Position numbers and translations under genes: made by a program. The notes below the pieces were generated by a model. The model was given only the letters and a program-made list of their open reading frames with translations. It searched no databases and was not told the origin of the DNA. A stretch of DNA of 64,000 nucleotides from contig NZ_CP091430.1 of assembly GCF_024734895.1 (NCBI RefSeq), forward strand, positions 3,862,501 to 3,926,500, in the 5' to 3' direction. The DNA comes from Paenibacillus spongiae (GTDB taxonomy: Bacteria; Bacillota; Bacilli; Paenibacillales; Paenibacillaceae). Position 1 is the first letter of the stretch; each line of letters opens with the position of its first letter. Below, piece by piece: positions 1 to 9,468 of the stretch.

Positions 1-475
1 GGAAACCGTGCAAATTCCGCGTTATTTGGTCATTAGCGGGCTGGGAATGACCAATACCTATTTCGCCCATGTCCTGCCTTTCATCGCTTCTCCGGTCGCC
101 GTCTTTCTAATGAAGCAGTTTATCGATCAGATACCGGAATCGCTGACGGAAGCGGCGAAGCTGGACGGCGCAAGCGAAATGTACATTTTTATGCGCATAA
201 TGATTCCGCTGACGGCGCCGGCAGTGGCGACCGTGTCGATCATTACGTTTCAGGCCGTCTATCTGGATGTGGAGGCTTCAACACTTTATATGAAGAAAGA
301 AACGATGAAAACATTGGCCTATTATGTAACGGCCTTGACGGCGAACGTTCCCGGCGTTTCCGGTACGAGCATCGCCGCGGCCGTAGGGCTTCTGATGTTT
401 CTGCCGAACCTGATCATGTTCTTGATCTTCCAGCGGAAGATGATCCAAACCATGCTGCACTCGGGCGTGAAGTAA
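1..475 (+). CDS. Carbohydrate ABC transporter permease, MalG type (5' end outside window)
   Basis: The reading frame is open to the left edge, so only the C-terminal ~155 residues are seen. It carries the EAA loop of binding-protein-dependent permeases (EAAKLDGAS followed by IMIPL), which contacts the ATPase, plus the last membrane segments and the basic C-terminal tail FQRKMIQTML. This is a cytoplasmic-membrane subunit importing an unknown saccharide. The next gene starts 26 bp downstream, so it heads or continues an operon with the propeller and DUF5696 proteins. No ATPase is seen nearby; in Firmicutes such importers often share MsmX-type ATPases (family knowledge). Confidence 0.9.
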   Translation, partial: ETVQIPRYLVISGLGMTNTYFAHVLPFIASPVAVFLMKQFIDQIPESLTEAAKLDGASEMYIFMRIMIPLTAPAVATVSIITFQAVYLDVEASTLYMKKETMKTLAYYVTALTANVPGVSGTSIAAAVGLLMFLPNLIMFLIFQRKMIQTMLHSGVK

Positions 476-501
476 GAGGGGAAAGAGAGGGGCTCATAAC
501 A

Positions 502-2559
502 ATGAACGACCGCGCGAAATCCGGTTTGACGAGAGCGGCATTAACGATCATGGTCGCCTTGTGCCTGCTCGGCACGCTCTTTCCGACGGGGGTTTCCGCC
601 CAGATCCCTTATCGGACGATGTACAAAGATCCGCAAACCTGGCAGCAATACCGGATTCAGCCGCTCTACGTTCCGGACAGAATCATCGACGGAAACAGCA
701 TGGACATCCCGCTCTCCTCGCCTAGCGATATATTCATCGCCGGGAACGATCATGTCTATGTGGCGGATACGGGCAACGATCGAATCGTCGAATTAAATGC
801 GGCGGGCGAGTTTGTGCGCAGCATCGGCATAGAAGAGGGGCAAGGGAAGCTGAACCAGCCGGAAGGGGTGTTCGTCGCCGATGACGGGACGATCTACGTG
901 GCGAATTCCGGCGGCCGGAACATCGTTAAATTCGCCGCAAACGGTCAAGTGGAGAACGTATTCGGGAAGCCGGAGTCGAACCTGCTGTATGACGATTATC
1001 ATTTCATCCCGACGAAGCTGGTCGTCGACAGCCGCGGCGTCATGTACATCATCGTCAAGGATACGCATCAAGGGTTGATGCGCCTGAACCCCGAGGGCAA
1101 GTTCACCGGGTTTTTCGGCGCGAACAAGACGAAGCTGGACTGGATGGACCGGTTGAAGCGGACCGTGCTGAACAAGGAGCAGCTGGCCAAAGAGATCGCG
1201 AAGCGACCGAACGCGATCGAGAATGTCACGCTGACGCAAGACGGCTTTCTCGTCACGGCCAGCTTCGGTAAACCTGGCGAAGAGCAAATTAAGAAGCTGA
1301 ATGCCGGAGGGGTCAATGCATTCAAAGGCAAACCTATTAACGAGCTCCAACTTGTCGACATGGCGGTAGACCGTCACGGCTTCCTGTACGGGATCAACCG
1401 GGAAGGGGGGGATATGACGATCTATGATCCGACGGCGGATTCGATGTTCTACTTCGGCGCAGGGGAAAAAACGGCCCGACAGCTCGGCGTCACCAGCTTC
1501 CCGACCAGTATCGCCATTAACGGCAAGAATGAATTATGGCTCGCGGACAGCGGCTTGAATCTGATTCACGTCTATAAACGAACCGCTTTCGGCGAAACGT
1601 TCCTGACCGCCGCCCATTTCTATTTCGAGGGCGAATACGAGGAGAGCAAATCGAATTGGGAAGCGTTGATCCGCGAGAATGGCATGCTGAACATTTCTTA
1701 TAACGGACTGGGCAAAATCGCGCTTCACGAGCAGGATTACGACAAGGCATTGGCCTATTTCAAAATGTCTAACGATTCGGAAGGATATTCCGAGGCGTTC
1801 TGGAATATCCGGTACGATTGGATACGGAAGAATCTTCTGGTTGCGCTTCTTCTTGCTGCCGCTGCGGTATGGGGGGCCGTATTCCTGTCTCGTAGAACAG
1901 CGGCATTCGCCCGCAGCCGGACATGGCCGGCGCAGCTGCGGCAGTATGGGGGCGAGCTTAGAGATGCGCTCTATTTGATCGTTCATCCTTACGAAGGTTT
2001 TTACCGGCTGAAGGACCGGAAGATATCGTGGACCGTCATTGTGCTGATACTGGCGCTCGCGCTGGGGACCCGCATTTTCTCCCTGTTCGGGCAAGGATTT
2101 CTCGCCTTTCCGTTCGATCGGGGCGCCCTCAATATTAAGTTCTCGCTGGGCGTGCTGATCGTGCCGTGGCTGACCTGGGTCATCGCGAATTACTTGGTCA
2201 GCTCGGTCAAAGGCGGCGAGGGCCGGTTTCGGGAAGTGGTTCAATCGAGCACCTTCGCCATCGTTCCCTACATCATGATGACGATTCCGATCACCCTCCT
2301 GTCGAACGTACTCGTTAACGAGGAATGGATCGTGATCGAGCTGATGACGAATGTGATGTGGGTCTGGGTATTCCTGCTTCTGTTCGTGATGACCCAGGTG
2401 ATTCATAACTTCGACTTCCTTGAGGCGATCAAGAATGCCGGCATTACCTTATTTACGATCGGGGTCATCTGGTTGTTTGTCGTCATCGTTTCCGGGCTCG
2501 GCGTGAACTTGTACGACTTCTTGACGCAGATTTACCGGGAGGTGACCTTCAATGGTTAA
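502..2559 (+). CDS. NHL-repeat propeller / TPR-like / Yip1-domain membrane protein
   Basis: 685 residues, start ATG behind AGAGAGGGG. A signal peptide (residues 1-33, ending VSA) is followed by about six NHL-type blades (residues ~65-360; repeated pattern VYVADTGNDRIVEL, IYVANSGGRNIVKF, LWLADSGLNLIHVY). A TPR-like helical stretch (~365-440) and a single membrane helix (~446-464) lead to a C-terminal Yip1-like domain (~490-680) with about five membrane segments. Placement between sugar permeases suggests a role beside a saccharide importer, perhaps sensing or scaffolding outside the membrane; this is inference. Its 3' end overlaps the next gene by 8 bp, suggesting translational coupling. Confidence 0.85.
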   Translation: MNDRAKSGLTRAALTIMVALCLLGTLFPTGVSAQIPYRTMYKDPQTWQQYRIQPLYVPDRIIDGNSMDIPLSSPSDIFIAGNDHVYVADTGNDRIVELNAAGEFVRSIGIEEGQGKLNQPEGVFVADDGTIYVANSGGRNIVKFAANGQVENVFGKPESNLLYDDYHFIPTKLVVDSRGVMYIIVKDTHQGLMRLNPEGKFTGFFGANKTKLDWMDRLKRTVLNKEQLAKEIAKRPNAIENVTLTQDGFLVTASFGKPGEEQIKKLNAGGVNAFKGKPINELQLVDMAVDRHGFLYGINREGGDMTIYDPTADSMFYFGAGEKTARQLGVTSFPTSIAINGKNELWLADSGLNLIHVYKRTAFGETFLTAAHFYFEGEYEESKSNWEALIRENGMLNISYNGLGKIALHEQDYDKALAYFKMSNDSEGYSEAFWNIRYDWIRKNLLVALLLAAAAVWGAVFLSRRTAAFARSRTWPAQLRQYGGELRDALYLIVHPYEGFYRLKDRKISWTVIVLILALALGTRIFSLFGQGFLAFPFDRGALNIKFSLGVLIVPWLTWVIANYLVSSVKGGEGRFREVVQSSTFAIVPYIMMTIPITLLSNVLVNEEWIVIELMTNVMWVWVFLLLFVMTQVIHNFDFLEAIKNAGITLFTIGVIWLFVVIVSGLGVNLYDFLTQIYREVTFNG

Positions 2560-4816
2560 ACGATTATGGCCCGCGAGCCTTAAATTACGCGCCGCTTATC
2601 TGCTCGTTCTCGCGATCGTCATCAGCGCCGCAGCCATTATCGCCGCCAAGTGGGATTCGCTGCCCCGGCTGGAAGATATGAACATCGGATCTCCTCCAGA
2701 TGCGATGCTGCCGGTCATTCAAGGGGTTGCCTGGAAACCGCCGGCCGCCGATGCCGACGGCTTCGCCCTCGTGACGGAGAACGAACGGTTCGCTCTTCTG
2801 CTCGATCCGCGGACAAGTCAAATCGCCGTCCGGAATAAACAAAACGGCTTTTTGTGGCGCAGCAATCCGGAAAGCGGCAAGCTGGGCGAAGAAACAGTTA
2901 AAGGGATGCTTCTGGACAATCTTCAGTCGCCCTATGTGCTGGAATACGTATCGGGTACCGAAACGAAGCGGAGCGTAACGAACACGCGCGATCCGAAGCT
3001 GAAGATCGCCTATGTTCAAATGACGAACGGCATTCAAGCGACCTATGCGCACACCGGGCTGGAATTGTCTTTCGCGATTCAATATACGTTGACGGAGCAC
3101 GGGCTCGAGGCGGCGATTCCGAGTGAAGGGATCCAGGAGACGGGCGGCTATAAAATATTCGCGATCAGCCTCCTGCCGTTCTTCGGCGCAGTGTCCGGAG
3201 TAGAGGAGGAGGGCTATCTGTTCGTCCCGGACGGCCCCGGCGGGCTAATCCGGTATGACCGTAAACGGCCGTCGGGCCGATACGGTTATGAGTTTCCGAT
3301 TTACGGCATCGATCCCGCGAACTTGAAAAATCGCGATCAAAAAACGCAGAGGGAGCCGATTAGCTATCCCGTGTTCGGATTGAAGCGCGGAGATCAAGCG
3401 TTTGCGGCTATCGTCAAAGAGGGGAAATATGCGGCGTCTGTCAAGGCGCTGCCGGCCGGCATGGTCTCGACCTACCATTCGCTTAGCGCCAACTTCAGCT
3501 ACCGTGAAGAGTACGGCAGGAAGGTCAGCGGCGTTACGGATAAAGTCGTGAATACGGTCCAGAAGGAACGGATCCGGCAAGACCGCCGAGTCGAATACCG
3601 CTTGTTATCCGGCAGCGATGCGAATTATTCCGGCATGGCAGCCGCCTACCGCAGCTATTTGGAGGATAACGGGGAGCTGGCCCGCAAACTGTCGGCGGCC
3701 GACCGCATGCCGCTGCAGCTGTCGCTTATCGCCGGCGGCACAAAGCCCCGGTTCGGCGGGTACAGCTATGAGCCCGCGACGACCTTCGGGCAGGCGGAGC
3801 AAATCGTGGAAGAACTGAAGAGCGGCGGTGTCGCGAACTTGAGAGTGACGTACCAGGGCTGGCAGAATAGCGGCTATGCGGAAACGGATAAACGGTTTCC
3901 GATTGCGGCGGCAATTGGCGGTAACGATGGTGCGAAAAGGTTCGTCGATCGCATGCATGAGCAGGGAGTGAAGGTGCTGTTCGAGGATTACATGGCCTGG
4001 AAGAATCCGAAGCACTCCGCGTTCTCCGTCAAATCCGACGGCATTCGGAGCATCGATTCGACCGTATTGCAGGAACGGGAAGCGGAAATGGAGACGAACG
4101 CCCTGACAGGTGGCGGAATCGGACGCTTCATCGTCAATCCGGTCAAGGCGATCCGGGCCCAGAAGGAGACGATCGATACGCTAAAGGCGATCGGGGCGGA
4201 CGGCATCCACTATGTCGAAGGACCTGGAAACCTCGTATACGCCGACTACAATCCGAGGGCTCCGCTTTCCAGGCAGGACACCGCGTTCTATTATACGTCC
4301 CTGATGGATTATACCCGCAGCCAGCTGGGCTCCGTAGGCGTCTATCGCGGCAACGACTATTCGCTGGGTCATGCCGATTTCATCGAAGAGCTGCCGACGG
4401 AATCGAGCTACGATTTTATTATCGATGAGACGGTTCCGTTCTACCCGATGGTCGTGCATGGCGCGGTCGAATATACCGCGACGGCGGCCAATCTGCGAAG
4501 CGATTATGATAGCGGCCTGCTCAAAGCGATCGAATACGGCGCCATCCCGTATTTCAAGCTGACCTATTCGCCGAGCCGCACGCTGAAAGAGACGGATTAC
4601 GACTACATCTACAGCAGCGAATACGCGATTTGGAAGGACCGGATTCTGGATGAATACAGCCGGTTTAATAAACTGGCCGCCGTTTATAATCAACGGATGA
4701 TCCATCACGAGAAAACGGCGGACGGCATTTTCGTCACCACCTACGAAGACGGTACGAGAGTGACCGTGAACTACAAGACAATAAGCTTTGACGTAGCGGG
4801 AGGGGGAGCGCAATGA
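2552..4816 (+). CDS. DUF5696 domain-containing membrane-anchored protein
   Basis: 754 residues. The N-terminus has one membrane segment (LLVLAIVISAAAIIAA, ~residues 17-32) with the rest predicted outside, including a large region matching the DUF5696 family seen in Paenibacillus sugar loci. The second half (~370-700) has a TIM-barrel-like alternation (IDTLKAIGADGIHYVEGPG, ELPTESSYDFIIDETVPFY), which would fit a glycoside-hydrolase-like fold; function is unproven. It overlaps the preceding gene by 8 bp and the following permease by ATGA, so the genes form a tightly coupled operon. I assign no substrate. Confidence 0.85.
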   Translation: MVKRLWPASLKLRAAYLLVLAIVISAAAIIAAKWDSLPRLEDMNIGSPPDAMLPVIQGVAWKPPAADADGFALVTENERFALLLDPRTSQIAVRNKQNGFLWRSNPESGKLGEETVKGMLLDNLQSPYVLEYVSGTETKRSVTNTRDPKLKIAYVQMTNGIQATYAHTGLELSFAIQYTLTEHGLEAAIPSEGIQETGGYKIFAISLLPFFGAVSGVEEEGYLFVPDGPGGLIRYDRKRPSGRYGYEFPIYGIDPANLKNRDQKTQREPISYPVFGLKRGDQAFAAIVKEGKYAASVKALPAGMVSTYHSLSANFSYREEYGRKVSGVTDKVVNTVQKERIRQDRRVEYRLLSGSDANYSGMAAAYRSYLEDNGELARKLSAADRMPLQLSLIAGGTKPRFGGYSYEPATTFGQAEQIVEELKSGGVANLRVTYQGWQNSGYAETDKRFPIAAAIGGNDGAKRFVDRMHEQGVKVLFEDYMAWKNPKHSAFSVKSDGIRSIDSTVLQEREAEMETNALTGGGIGRFIVNPVKAIRAQKETIDTLKAIGADGIHYVEGPGNLVYADYNPRAPLSRQDTAFYYTSLMDYTRSQLGSVGVYRGNDYSLGHADFIEELPTESSYDFIIDETVPFYPMVVHGAVEYTATAANLRSDYDSGLLKAIEYGAIPYFKLTYSPSRTLKETDYDYIYSSEYAIWKDRILDEYSRFNKLAAVYNQRMIHHEKTADGIFVTTYEDGTRVTVNYKTISFDVAGGGAQ

Positions 4817-5709
4817 AGACGGTAACGGAACGGCGCAAAGGATACTTCCTTTTTCGCTGGAAGGAATACGGCGTCGGCTATCTGTTCATGCTGCCATGGA
4901 TGATCGGCTTCTCCGCTTTCGTCGCTTTTCCGGTCGGCTGGTCGCTCTACAACAGCTTCAATAAAGTGATCATCAACAGCGACGGATTCGCTTATGAGTG
5001 GGTCGGTCTGGGCAATTACAAACGGATGCTGATTCAGGATAACACCTATCCGATCATACTCATTTCTCTGTTTCAAGAAATGCTGATCATGATTCCGCTC
5101 ATTCTCATCTTCGCGTTCATCGTATCGCTGATGCTGAATCAACGGTTTCCCGGCCGCGGTTTTATGCGCGCGATCTTCTTCCTGCCGGTTATATTCGCAA
5201 CGGGCCAAGTGCTGATGGAGCTGTTCAATCAAGGCGCGGGCAAACTGCCTTTTGTCGATCAGTACGATATGGCGGCGCTGGTCAATCAATTTTTCAATGA
5301 GCGGACGGCGAACATGATTTTGAATGTGCTCGGCAAGGCGGTCATTATTTTATGGTACTCCGGCGTGCAAATTCTGATCTTCATCGCGGGCTTTCAGACG
5401 ATTCCGAAAACGATCTATGAAGCGGTTCGCGTCGACGGCGCAACCCCTTGGGAAAGCTTCTGGAAAATTACGTTTCCGGCCATGCTGCCCTTCATCGGTT
5501 TGAACGCCGTGTTCACGATCGTCGATTTGTTCACGTTCCCGTTCAATCCGGTGCTGGAGATCGTGCAGCGAAACATGTTTTCTCCCAACACCGGCTATGG
5601 CTATGCGAGCGCAATGGCGTGGCTCTACTTCGCGCTCGTTATGCTGCTCATCGGCATAACGTTATGGATTACCTACAGGGCGACCAAAGGAAGGAGGGAA
5701 CTGCGGTGA
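4813..5709 (+). CDS. Carbohydrate ABC transporter permease, MalF/UgpA type
   Basis: 298 residues with about six membrane segments. The permease EAA motif is seen as EAVRVDGATPWESFWKITFP around residues 205-225. The start overlaps the DUF5696 stop (ATGA) and the end overlaps the next permease (GTGA), so the subunits are co-translated. It should pair with the following MalG-type subunit to form the membrane channel of a CUT1 sugar importer. No solute-binding protein is encoded between the visible genes, so the binding partner must be upstream of the window or elsewhere. Confidence 0.93.
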   Translation: MKTVTERRKGYFLFRWKEYGVGYLFMLPWMIGFSAFVAFPVGWSLYNSFNKVIINSDGFAYEWVGLGNYKRMLIQDNTYPIILISLFQEMLIMIPLILIFAFIVSLMLNQRFPGRGFMRAIFFLPVIFATGQVLMELFNQGAGKLPFVDQYDMAALVNQFFNERTANMILNVLGKAVIILWYSGVQILIFIAGFQTIPKTIYEAVRVDGATPWESFWKITFPAMLPFIGLNAVFTIVDLFTFPFNPVLEIVQRNMFSPNTGYGYASAMAWLYFALVMLLIGITLWITYRATKGRRELR

Positions 5710-6689
5710 AACTATCGGAGACGTACCGGCAGATTAAGATCGAAGCGGAGCGTACGGTTTCCAGCCGCCGGGCGCAGCAGCTGAAGAAACTGGCGCTGGG
5801 CCAAAATTTCAATGACGGTTGGATTGCCAAAGCGATTCTGCTGGGGCTGCTGTCCGTTATCGCATTTTTGTATGTTAAGCCGATTTTGTACATGATTTCC
5901 ACCGGTTTGAAGAGCGTCGAGGATCTTATCGATCCGGTCGTCGGTCTCATTCCGAGGGAATTGCATTTCAGTAATTACGCGGATGCTCTGAGGGGGCTTC
6001 ACTATTGGGAGGCGTTCGCCAACACGCTGACGATCGCGCTGTTCGGCTCGCTGCTGCAGGTGTTTTCCTGTGCCCTTACCGGTTATGCGCTGGCACGCTT
6101 GAAGTTTCCCGGAAAGAACCTCTTTTTCTTCCTCATTCTCGTAACGTTCCTGATTCCGCCGCAAATCACGATCGTTCCGCTCTATATGGTGTTCAATAAA
6201 TTGGGCTGGTTGAACACGCCGTTCGTGTTTCTCATTCCGGCACTGCTCGGTCAAGGGATGCGCGGCGCGCTGTTTATTATTATTTTCCGGCAATTTTTCC
6301 TCTCACAGCCGAAATCGCTTGAGGAAGCGGCCAAGATAGACGGGGCTTCTCTCTTCCGGTTGTTTTTCCGCATTATGCTGCCGCTTGCGGGCGCGGCATG
6401 TCTCGTCGTTTTTCTGTTCTCGTTCATCTGGTACTGGAATATGCACTTCGAAGCGTCCATGTTCTTGAGCAAGGATTTTACGCCGTTATCGCTGCGGCTT
6501 AGTGCGCTGGAGACGGAATTGATGGGCAATAAGGCGATCAACTACAGCGCCGATGTCGGCAAGGATCCCGTCTCGGAAGGGCCGAAGATGGCAGCCGCCT
6601 TCCTCATTATTTTGCCGCCGCTCATCGTCTATTTCATTGCGCAGCGGTGGTTCACGGAAGGTATCGAAAGGACGGGATTGGTGGAATAG
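5706..6689 (+). CDS. Carbohydrate ABC transporter permease, MalG type
   Basis: 327 residues from GTG at 5706, chosen because an AGGAGG site lies 7 bp upstream and the start overlaps the previous stop. The frame extends further upstream, but that part overlaps the preceding permease and is not coding. After a ~45-residue cytoplasmic N-terminus come six membrane segments and an EAA loop (EEAAKIDGASLFRLFFRIMLP). It is the partner of the MalF-type subunit. Together with the partial permease at the left edge, this makes at least three permease genes in one locus, which suggests two importers. Confidence 0.93.
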   Translation: MKLSETYRQIKIEAERTVSSRRAQQLKKLALGQNFNDGWIAKAILLGLLSVIAFLYVKPILYMISTGLKSVEDLIDPVVGLIPRELHFSNYADALRGLHYWEAFANTLTIALFGSLLQVFSCALTGYALARLKFPGKNLFFFLILVTFLIPPQITIVPLYMVFNKLGWLNTPFVFLIPALLGQGMRGALFIIIFRQFFLSQPKSLEEAAKIDGASLFRLFFRIMLPLAGAACLVVFLFSFIWYWNMHFEASMFLSKDFTPLSLRLSALETELMGNKAINYSADVGKDPVSEGPKMAAAFLIILPPLIVYFIAQRWFTEGIERTGLVE

Positions 6690-7068
6690 AACGCAGTTGT
6701 CGGCAAGTCCTGGAAGGGCTGAAGGTGGCGGATAACTCTCATATTCTATTGCCGCCTTGACGGCGAATCCGCTCCTGTAGCGACACCCGTGTCACTACAG
6801 GAGCTATCGCTGCGCTGGGCGCCACGGCAGTGACGCCTGTGTCACCGCAGTGTGCAAAGGATACGTAAGGGAGGGCAACTGGTTAACGGAGATGGATGTG
6901 GAGGTGGATGAGTAGGGCTGCGCAAAGCATCCTAAATTCATATATAAAAAATTGTTTCTTGTATACGATAAAACATATTGATTTTCAACTGACGCATGTT
7001 AATATATAGGTGTAAAAAACATCCAGTATTTACAATCCTATCTTAAGTTGCGAAAGGGGGTGGATCAT
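6690..7068. other. Intergenic region ending the permease operon
   Basis: About 380 bp without a convincing gene. It contains two related dyads (6772-6803 and 6825-6850) and then an AT-rich stretch (6940-7040) that probably holds the promoter for the secreted-protein genes downstream. No promoter is assigned with confidence. Confidence 0.5.
6772..6803 (+). terminator. Strong hairpin after the permease operon
   Basis: CTCCTGTAGCGACAC pairs with GTGTCACTACAGGAG with one mismatch and a very short loop. It lacks a clear T-run, so it may be a transcript-end stabiliser or an attenuation structure rather than a classical terminator. A related, weaker dyad follows at 6825-6850 (AGTGAC/GTCAC core), as if the motif had been duplicated. 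Confidence 0.45.
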
Positions 7069-7119
7069 ATGACAGCAGGACGGGTTTCTGTATCGATACC
7101 AGACAGCGGATTGCCGTAG
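7069..7119 (+). CDS. Short ORF, possible 16-residue leader peptide
   Basis: ATG at 7069 lies behind GAAAGGGGG and encodes 16 residues (MTAGRVSVSIPDSGLP). It sits at the start of the probable mRNA leader of the DUF4091 gene, 141 bp before that gene, and just upstream of a cre-like site. The strong ribosome binding site is the only support; no family is recognised. It may be a leader peptide, a remnant, or chance. Confidence 0.3.
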   Translation: MTAGRVSVSIPDSGLP

Positions 7120-7143
7120 ACAAGCAGCTGACGAGCCGATTAA

Positions 7144-7157
7144 TGGAAACGCTTTCA
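7144..7157 (+). promoter_or_regulatory. cre-like catabolite-responsive element
   Basis: TGGAAACGCTTTCA matches the CcpA operator consensus TGWNANCGNTNWCA at 13 of 14 positions. It lies ~104 bp upstream of the DUF4091 gene, so carbon catabolite control of the two secreted proteins is likely. A LacI-family operator could look the same. Confidence 0.6.
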
Positions 7158-7260
7158 ATAGGATCAGGGAAGAAGCATGCCGCGAGAGCGCCGCTTTTGC
7201 GGACGTGCTTGTCCGGCAAAACGCAAATCATGAATAAATAATAGTGGGAGTGAGTCAAGA

Positions 7261-9369
7261 ATGCGAAAACGGCTAATGATGGGCATCATCATGCTTTGTG
7301 CGCTGCTGATGGTCGTTTCACCCGTAATGGCGAATACGGCTACCCGCGCAACCGACGCATCGCCTCGGCAGGATGAGTTGGCCGGACAAATCAGCGAGCT
7401 CGATTCGCTGATCGGTACCGCCGGTGAGCCGCAGATGAAGCAATATCTCGAAGACGTGCGCATTCAAGCGAATGCGCTGCCCGGTTCTTCCGCGGCAACG
7501 TCCAAGGATGGCTTAGTTACGATGAAAGCCGTGAAATACGCGTTGAAGCTGGCGAAGGATGCCAGGAAAGGCAGCAGCGAAGGCCTATGGGCGGGCTCGC
7601 CGTTCGTCGTGTACGACGTTCCGGCGCTCAGTCCGATCAAGCGGCTGCCAGACATGCTTCCGGATGACGGCACGATTAGCGACCGGTTATCGATCATTTC
7701 GGCGCAGGATGAATATGAAGCGGCATCGTTCGTACTCGCTCCATTGCGCGACGTAGGCGCCGTTACGTTCACCCCGAGCGAGCTGCAGGGCGAAGGAGGC
7801 GTGATTCCCGCCAGTGCCGTGGATATGCATGTCGTCAAGACGTGGTATCAAGGCGGTACGGCATGGCAGAGCTACTTCGGCGATCCGTCCCAGAACGTGC
7901 TGGTGCCTGAGCTGCTGCTCCATGATGAAAATCTTGTTCTCGTCGATCACGAGCGGAAAGGGAACTCGCTGCGCGTCGACTATCCGGAAGGATCACGGTA
8001 TGTGGACATCTCCAACATTCCGGCAACGAAATTCGATCGCTTCGCCGAACCGGTCGAGGACAGCAAGACACTGCTTCCGGTCGCGCTGAAGCAGGGAGAA
8101 TCCAAGCAAATGTGGCTGACGCTGAAGGTGCCCCCCGGAACGCCGGCCGGTTTCTATACCGGAACGATCGCCATAACAGCGGATGGCGTGCCGGCCGGTC
8201 AAATCACGCTGAAGATTCGCGTACTGCCGTTCGAGCTTCCCGATCCGAAAACGTACTATGATCTGGATAAAGACTTCTACGTGATGCTGTACCACGGCAG
8301 CCGATTGAAGGAGTATTTGGCGGCGGCCAAAGGCGATACCGCATTTGTCGAAGCGAAGCTGCTGAACGAATACCGCAATCTGGTCGAACATAACGTTCTC
8401 AACCTTCCGGGACCTCTATTATATTCAAACAGGGACAAGGCAACATTCCTCCGGCAGCTTGAACTCATGCAGCAAGCCGGGCTAGACTTGGACCCGCTCT
8501 TCGGCGTGAAGCAAACGTATCCCGATTACAGCATTTTTGTCCAATATTCCAACTATTTGAATGCGAAAAAAGCTTACGAAGCAAATCCGACCGAAGAAAA
8601 TAAACAAAAGATGGATAATTTCTACAAGGCATGGCGCAAAGGGGTTGAAGATTTCCTGCCGACCCTTGACGAAGCCTATAACGTAGCCACCAGCTTCCTC
8701 GGTCATTCGAATATCTATTTCGACGGCTGGGATGAAGCCGGATGGTCGATGCTCCAGTTCGAGCAGGAAATTTGGAAATATGTCCAAGAGAAACTGGGAG
8801 CCAAAGTCTTCGCAACAGGGAACGGCTCGCATCTGGATCTGGAAGTGAAAGAAAATTTCCTGAACTGGGCCGGAGAGCCGACGCGCGAGAAAGCCGCTCA
8901 ATGGCATGCGTTCGGCGACGATAAGATCATCACGAACTACGCGCTGCCTCATACGGGACCGGAGAATCCGGATCTGATCCGCCAGCGGCACGGGATGTGG
9001 GTGTACAAAGCCAACTTTGATGCGACCTATAACTATATCTTCTACGAGAATCCGAACAACATCTGGAACGACAATCCGTCGGTGGGCTTCCCTTACCGCG
9101 CCTTCAACCTGGTCTACCCGACCAAAACGGATTTGATCGACACGATTGCTTGGGAAGGCTACCGCGAAGGCATCGACGATATCCGCTATGCGACAAAGCT
9201 GAAACAGGTCGCAGCCGACGCGATTGCCTCGGGCGTGCAAGAACGCGTTGAGGGCGCGAACGCTGCCTTGAATTGGCTGGAAGCGGTCGATGAGCGCTCG
9301 ACTAATCAAGATTTGCTGCGGCTGGAAATGATTCGCCATATTGTGCGCTTGCTTGACCTGGCGCAATGA
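7261..9369 (+). CDS. Secreted DUF4091 / GH123-like protein
   Basis: 702 residues, ATG behind GTGGGAGTG. Signal peptide residues 1-~24 (hydrophobic MGIIMLCALLMVVSPVMA). The middle has a beta-rich domain (~110-330) and the C-terminal half shows the DUF4091 catalytic-like domain, including YFDGWDEAGW (~495) and the closing motif GYREGIDDIRYAT (~640), as in GH123-type enzymes. A role in hydrolysing an extracellular glycan is plausible; the substrate is unknown. The upstream cre-like site and the downstream CBM9-like gene fit a secreted saccharide-degrading module. Confidence 0.85.
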   Translation: MRKRLMMGIIMLCALLMVVSPVMANTATRATDASPRQDELAGQISELDSLIGTAGEPQMKQYLEDVRIQANALPGSSAATSKDGLVTMKAVKYALKLAKDARKGSSEGLWAGSPFVVYDVPALSPIKRLPDMLPDDGTISDRLSIISAQDEYEAASFVLAPLRDVGAVTFTPSELQGEGGVIPASAVDMHVVKTWYQGGTAWQSYFGDPSQNVLVPELLLHDENLVLVDHERKGNSLRVDYPEGSRYVDISNIPATKFDRFAEPVEDSKTLLPVALKQGESKQMWLTLKVPPGTPAGFYTGTIAITADGVPAGQITLKIRVLPFELPDPKTYYDLDKDFYVMLYHGSRLKEYLAAAKGDTAFVEAKLLNEYRNLVEHNVLNLPGPLLYSNRDKATFLRQLELMQQAGLDLDPLFGVKQTYPDYSIFVQYSNYLNAKKAYEANPTEENKQKMDNFYKAWRKGVEDFLPTLDEAYNVATSFLGHSNIYFDGWDEAGWSMLQFEQEIWKYVQEKLGAKVFATGNGSHLDLEVKENFLNWAGEPTREKAAQWHAFGDDKIITNYALPHTGPENPDLIRQRHGMWVYKANFDATYNYIFYENPNNIWNDNPSVGFPYRAFNLVYPTKTDLIDTIAWEGYREGIDDIRYATKLKQVAADAIASGVQERVEGANAALNWLEAVDERSTNQDLLRLEMIRHIVRLLDLAQ

Positions 9370-9373
9370 ACAA

Positions 9374-9450
9374 AGCTCCACAAAACAAAGTTAATGCTTC
9401 CGAAGCCAGTTTTGCTGCGAAGAACCTCAGAAAGTATAGCTCCACAAAAC
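9374..9450 (+). repeat. Direct repeat AGCTCCACAAAAC in the intercistronic leader
   Basis: The 13-mer AGCTCCACAAAAC occurs at 9374-9386 and 9438-9450, immediately before the Shine-Dalgarno site of the next gene. The second copy can pair with GTTTTG upstream (~9410), so a leader hairpin is possible. The function is unknown. Confidence 0.5.
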
Positions 9451-9468
9451 TTTTAAGGAGGGGTAACC

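Noticed and set aside
1534..2406. Long minus-strand frame opposite the NHL/Yip1 gene
   Set aside because: It mirrors the plus-strand gene, is rich in His/Arg/Gln as expected for an antisense shadow, and has no ribosome binding site.
5448..5705. Upstream extension of the second MalG-type permease
   Set aside because: Open only because it reads a different frame of the preceding permease; GTG at 5706 has the ribosome binding site.
8482..9381. 299-codon minus-strand frame opposite the DUF4091 gene
   Set aside because: Antisense shadow; composition unlike a real protein.
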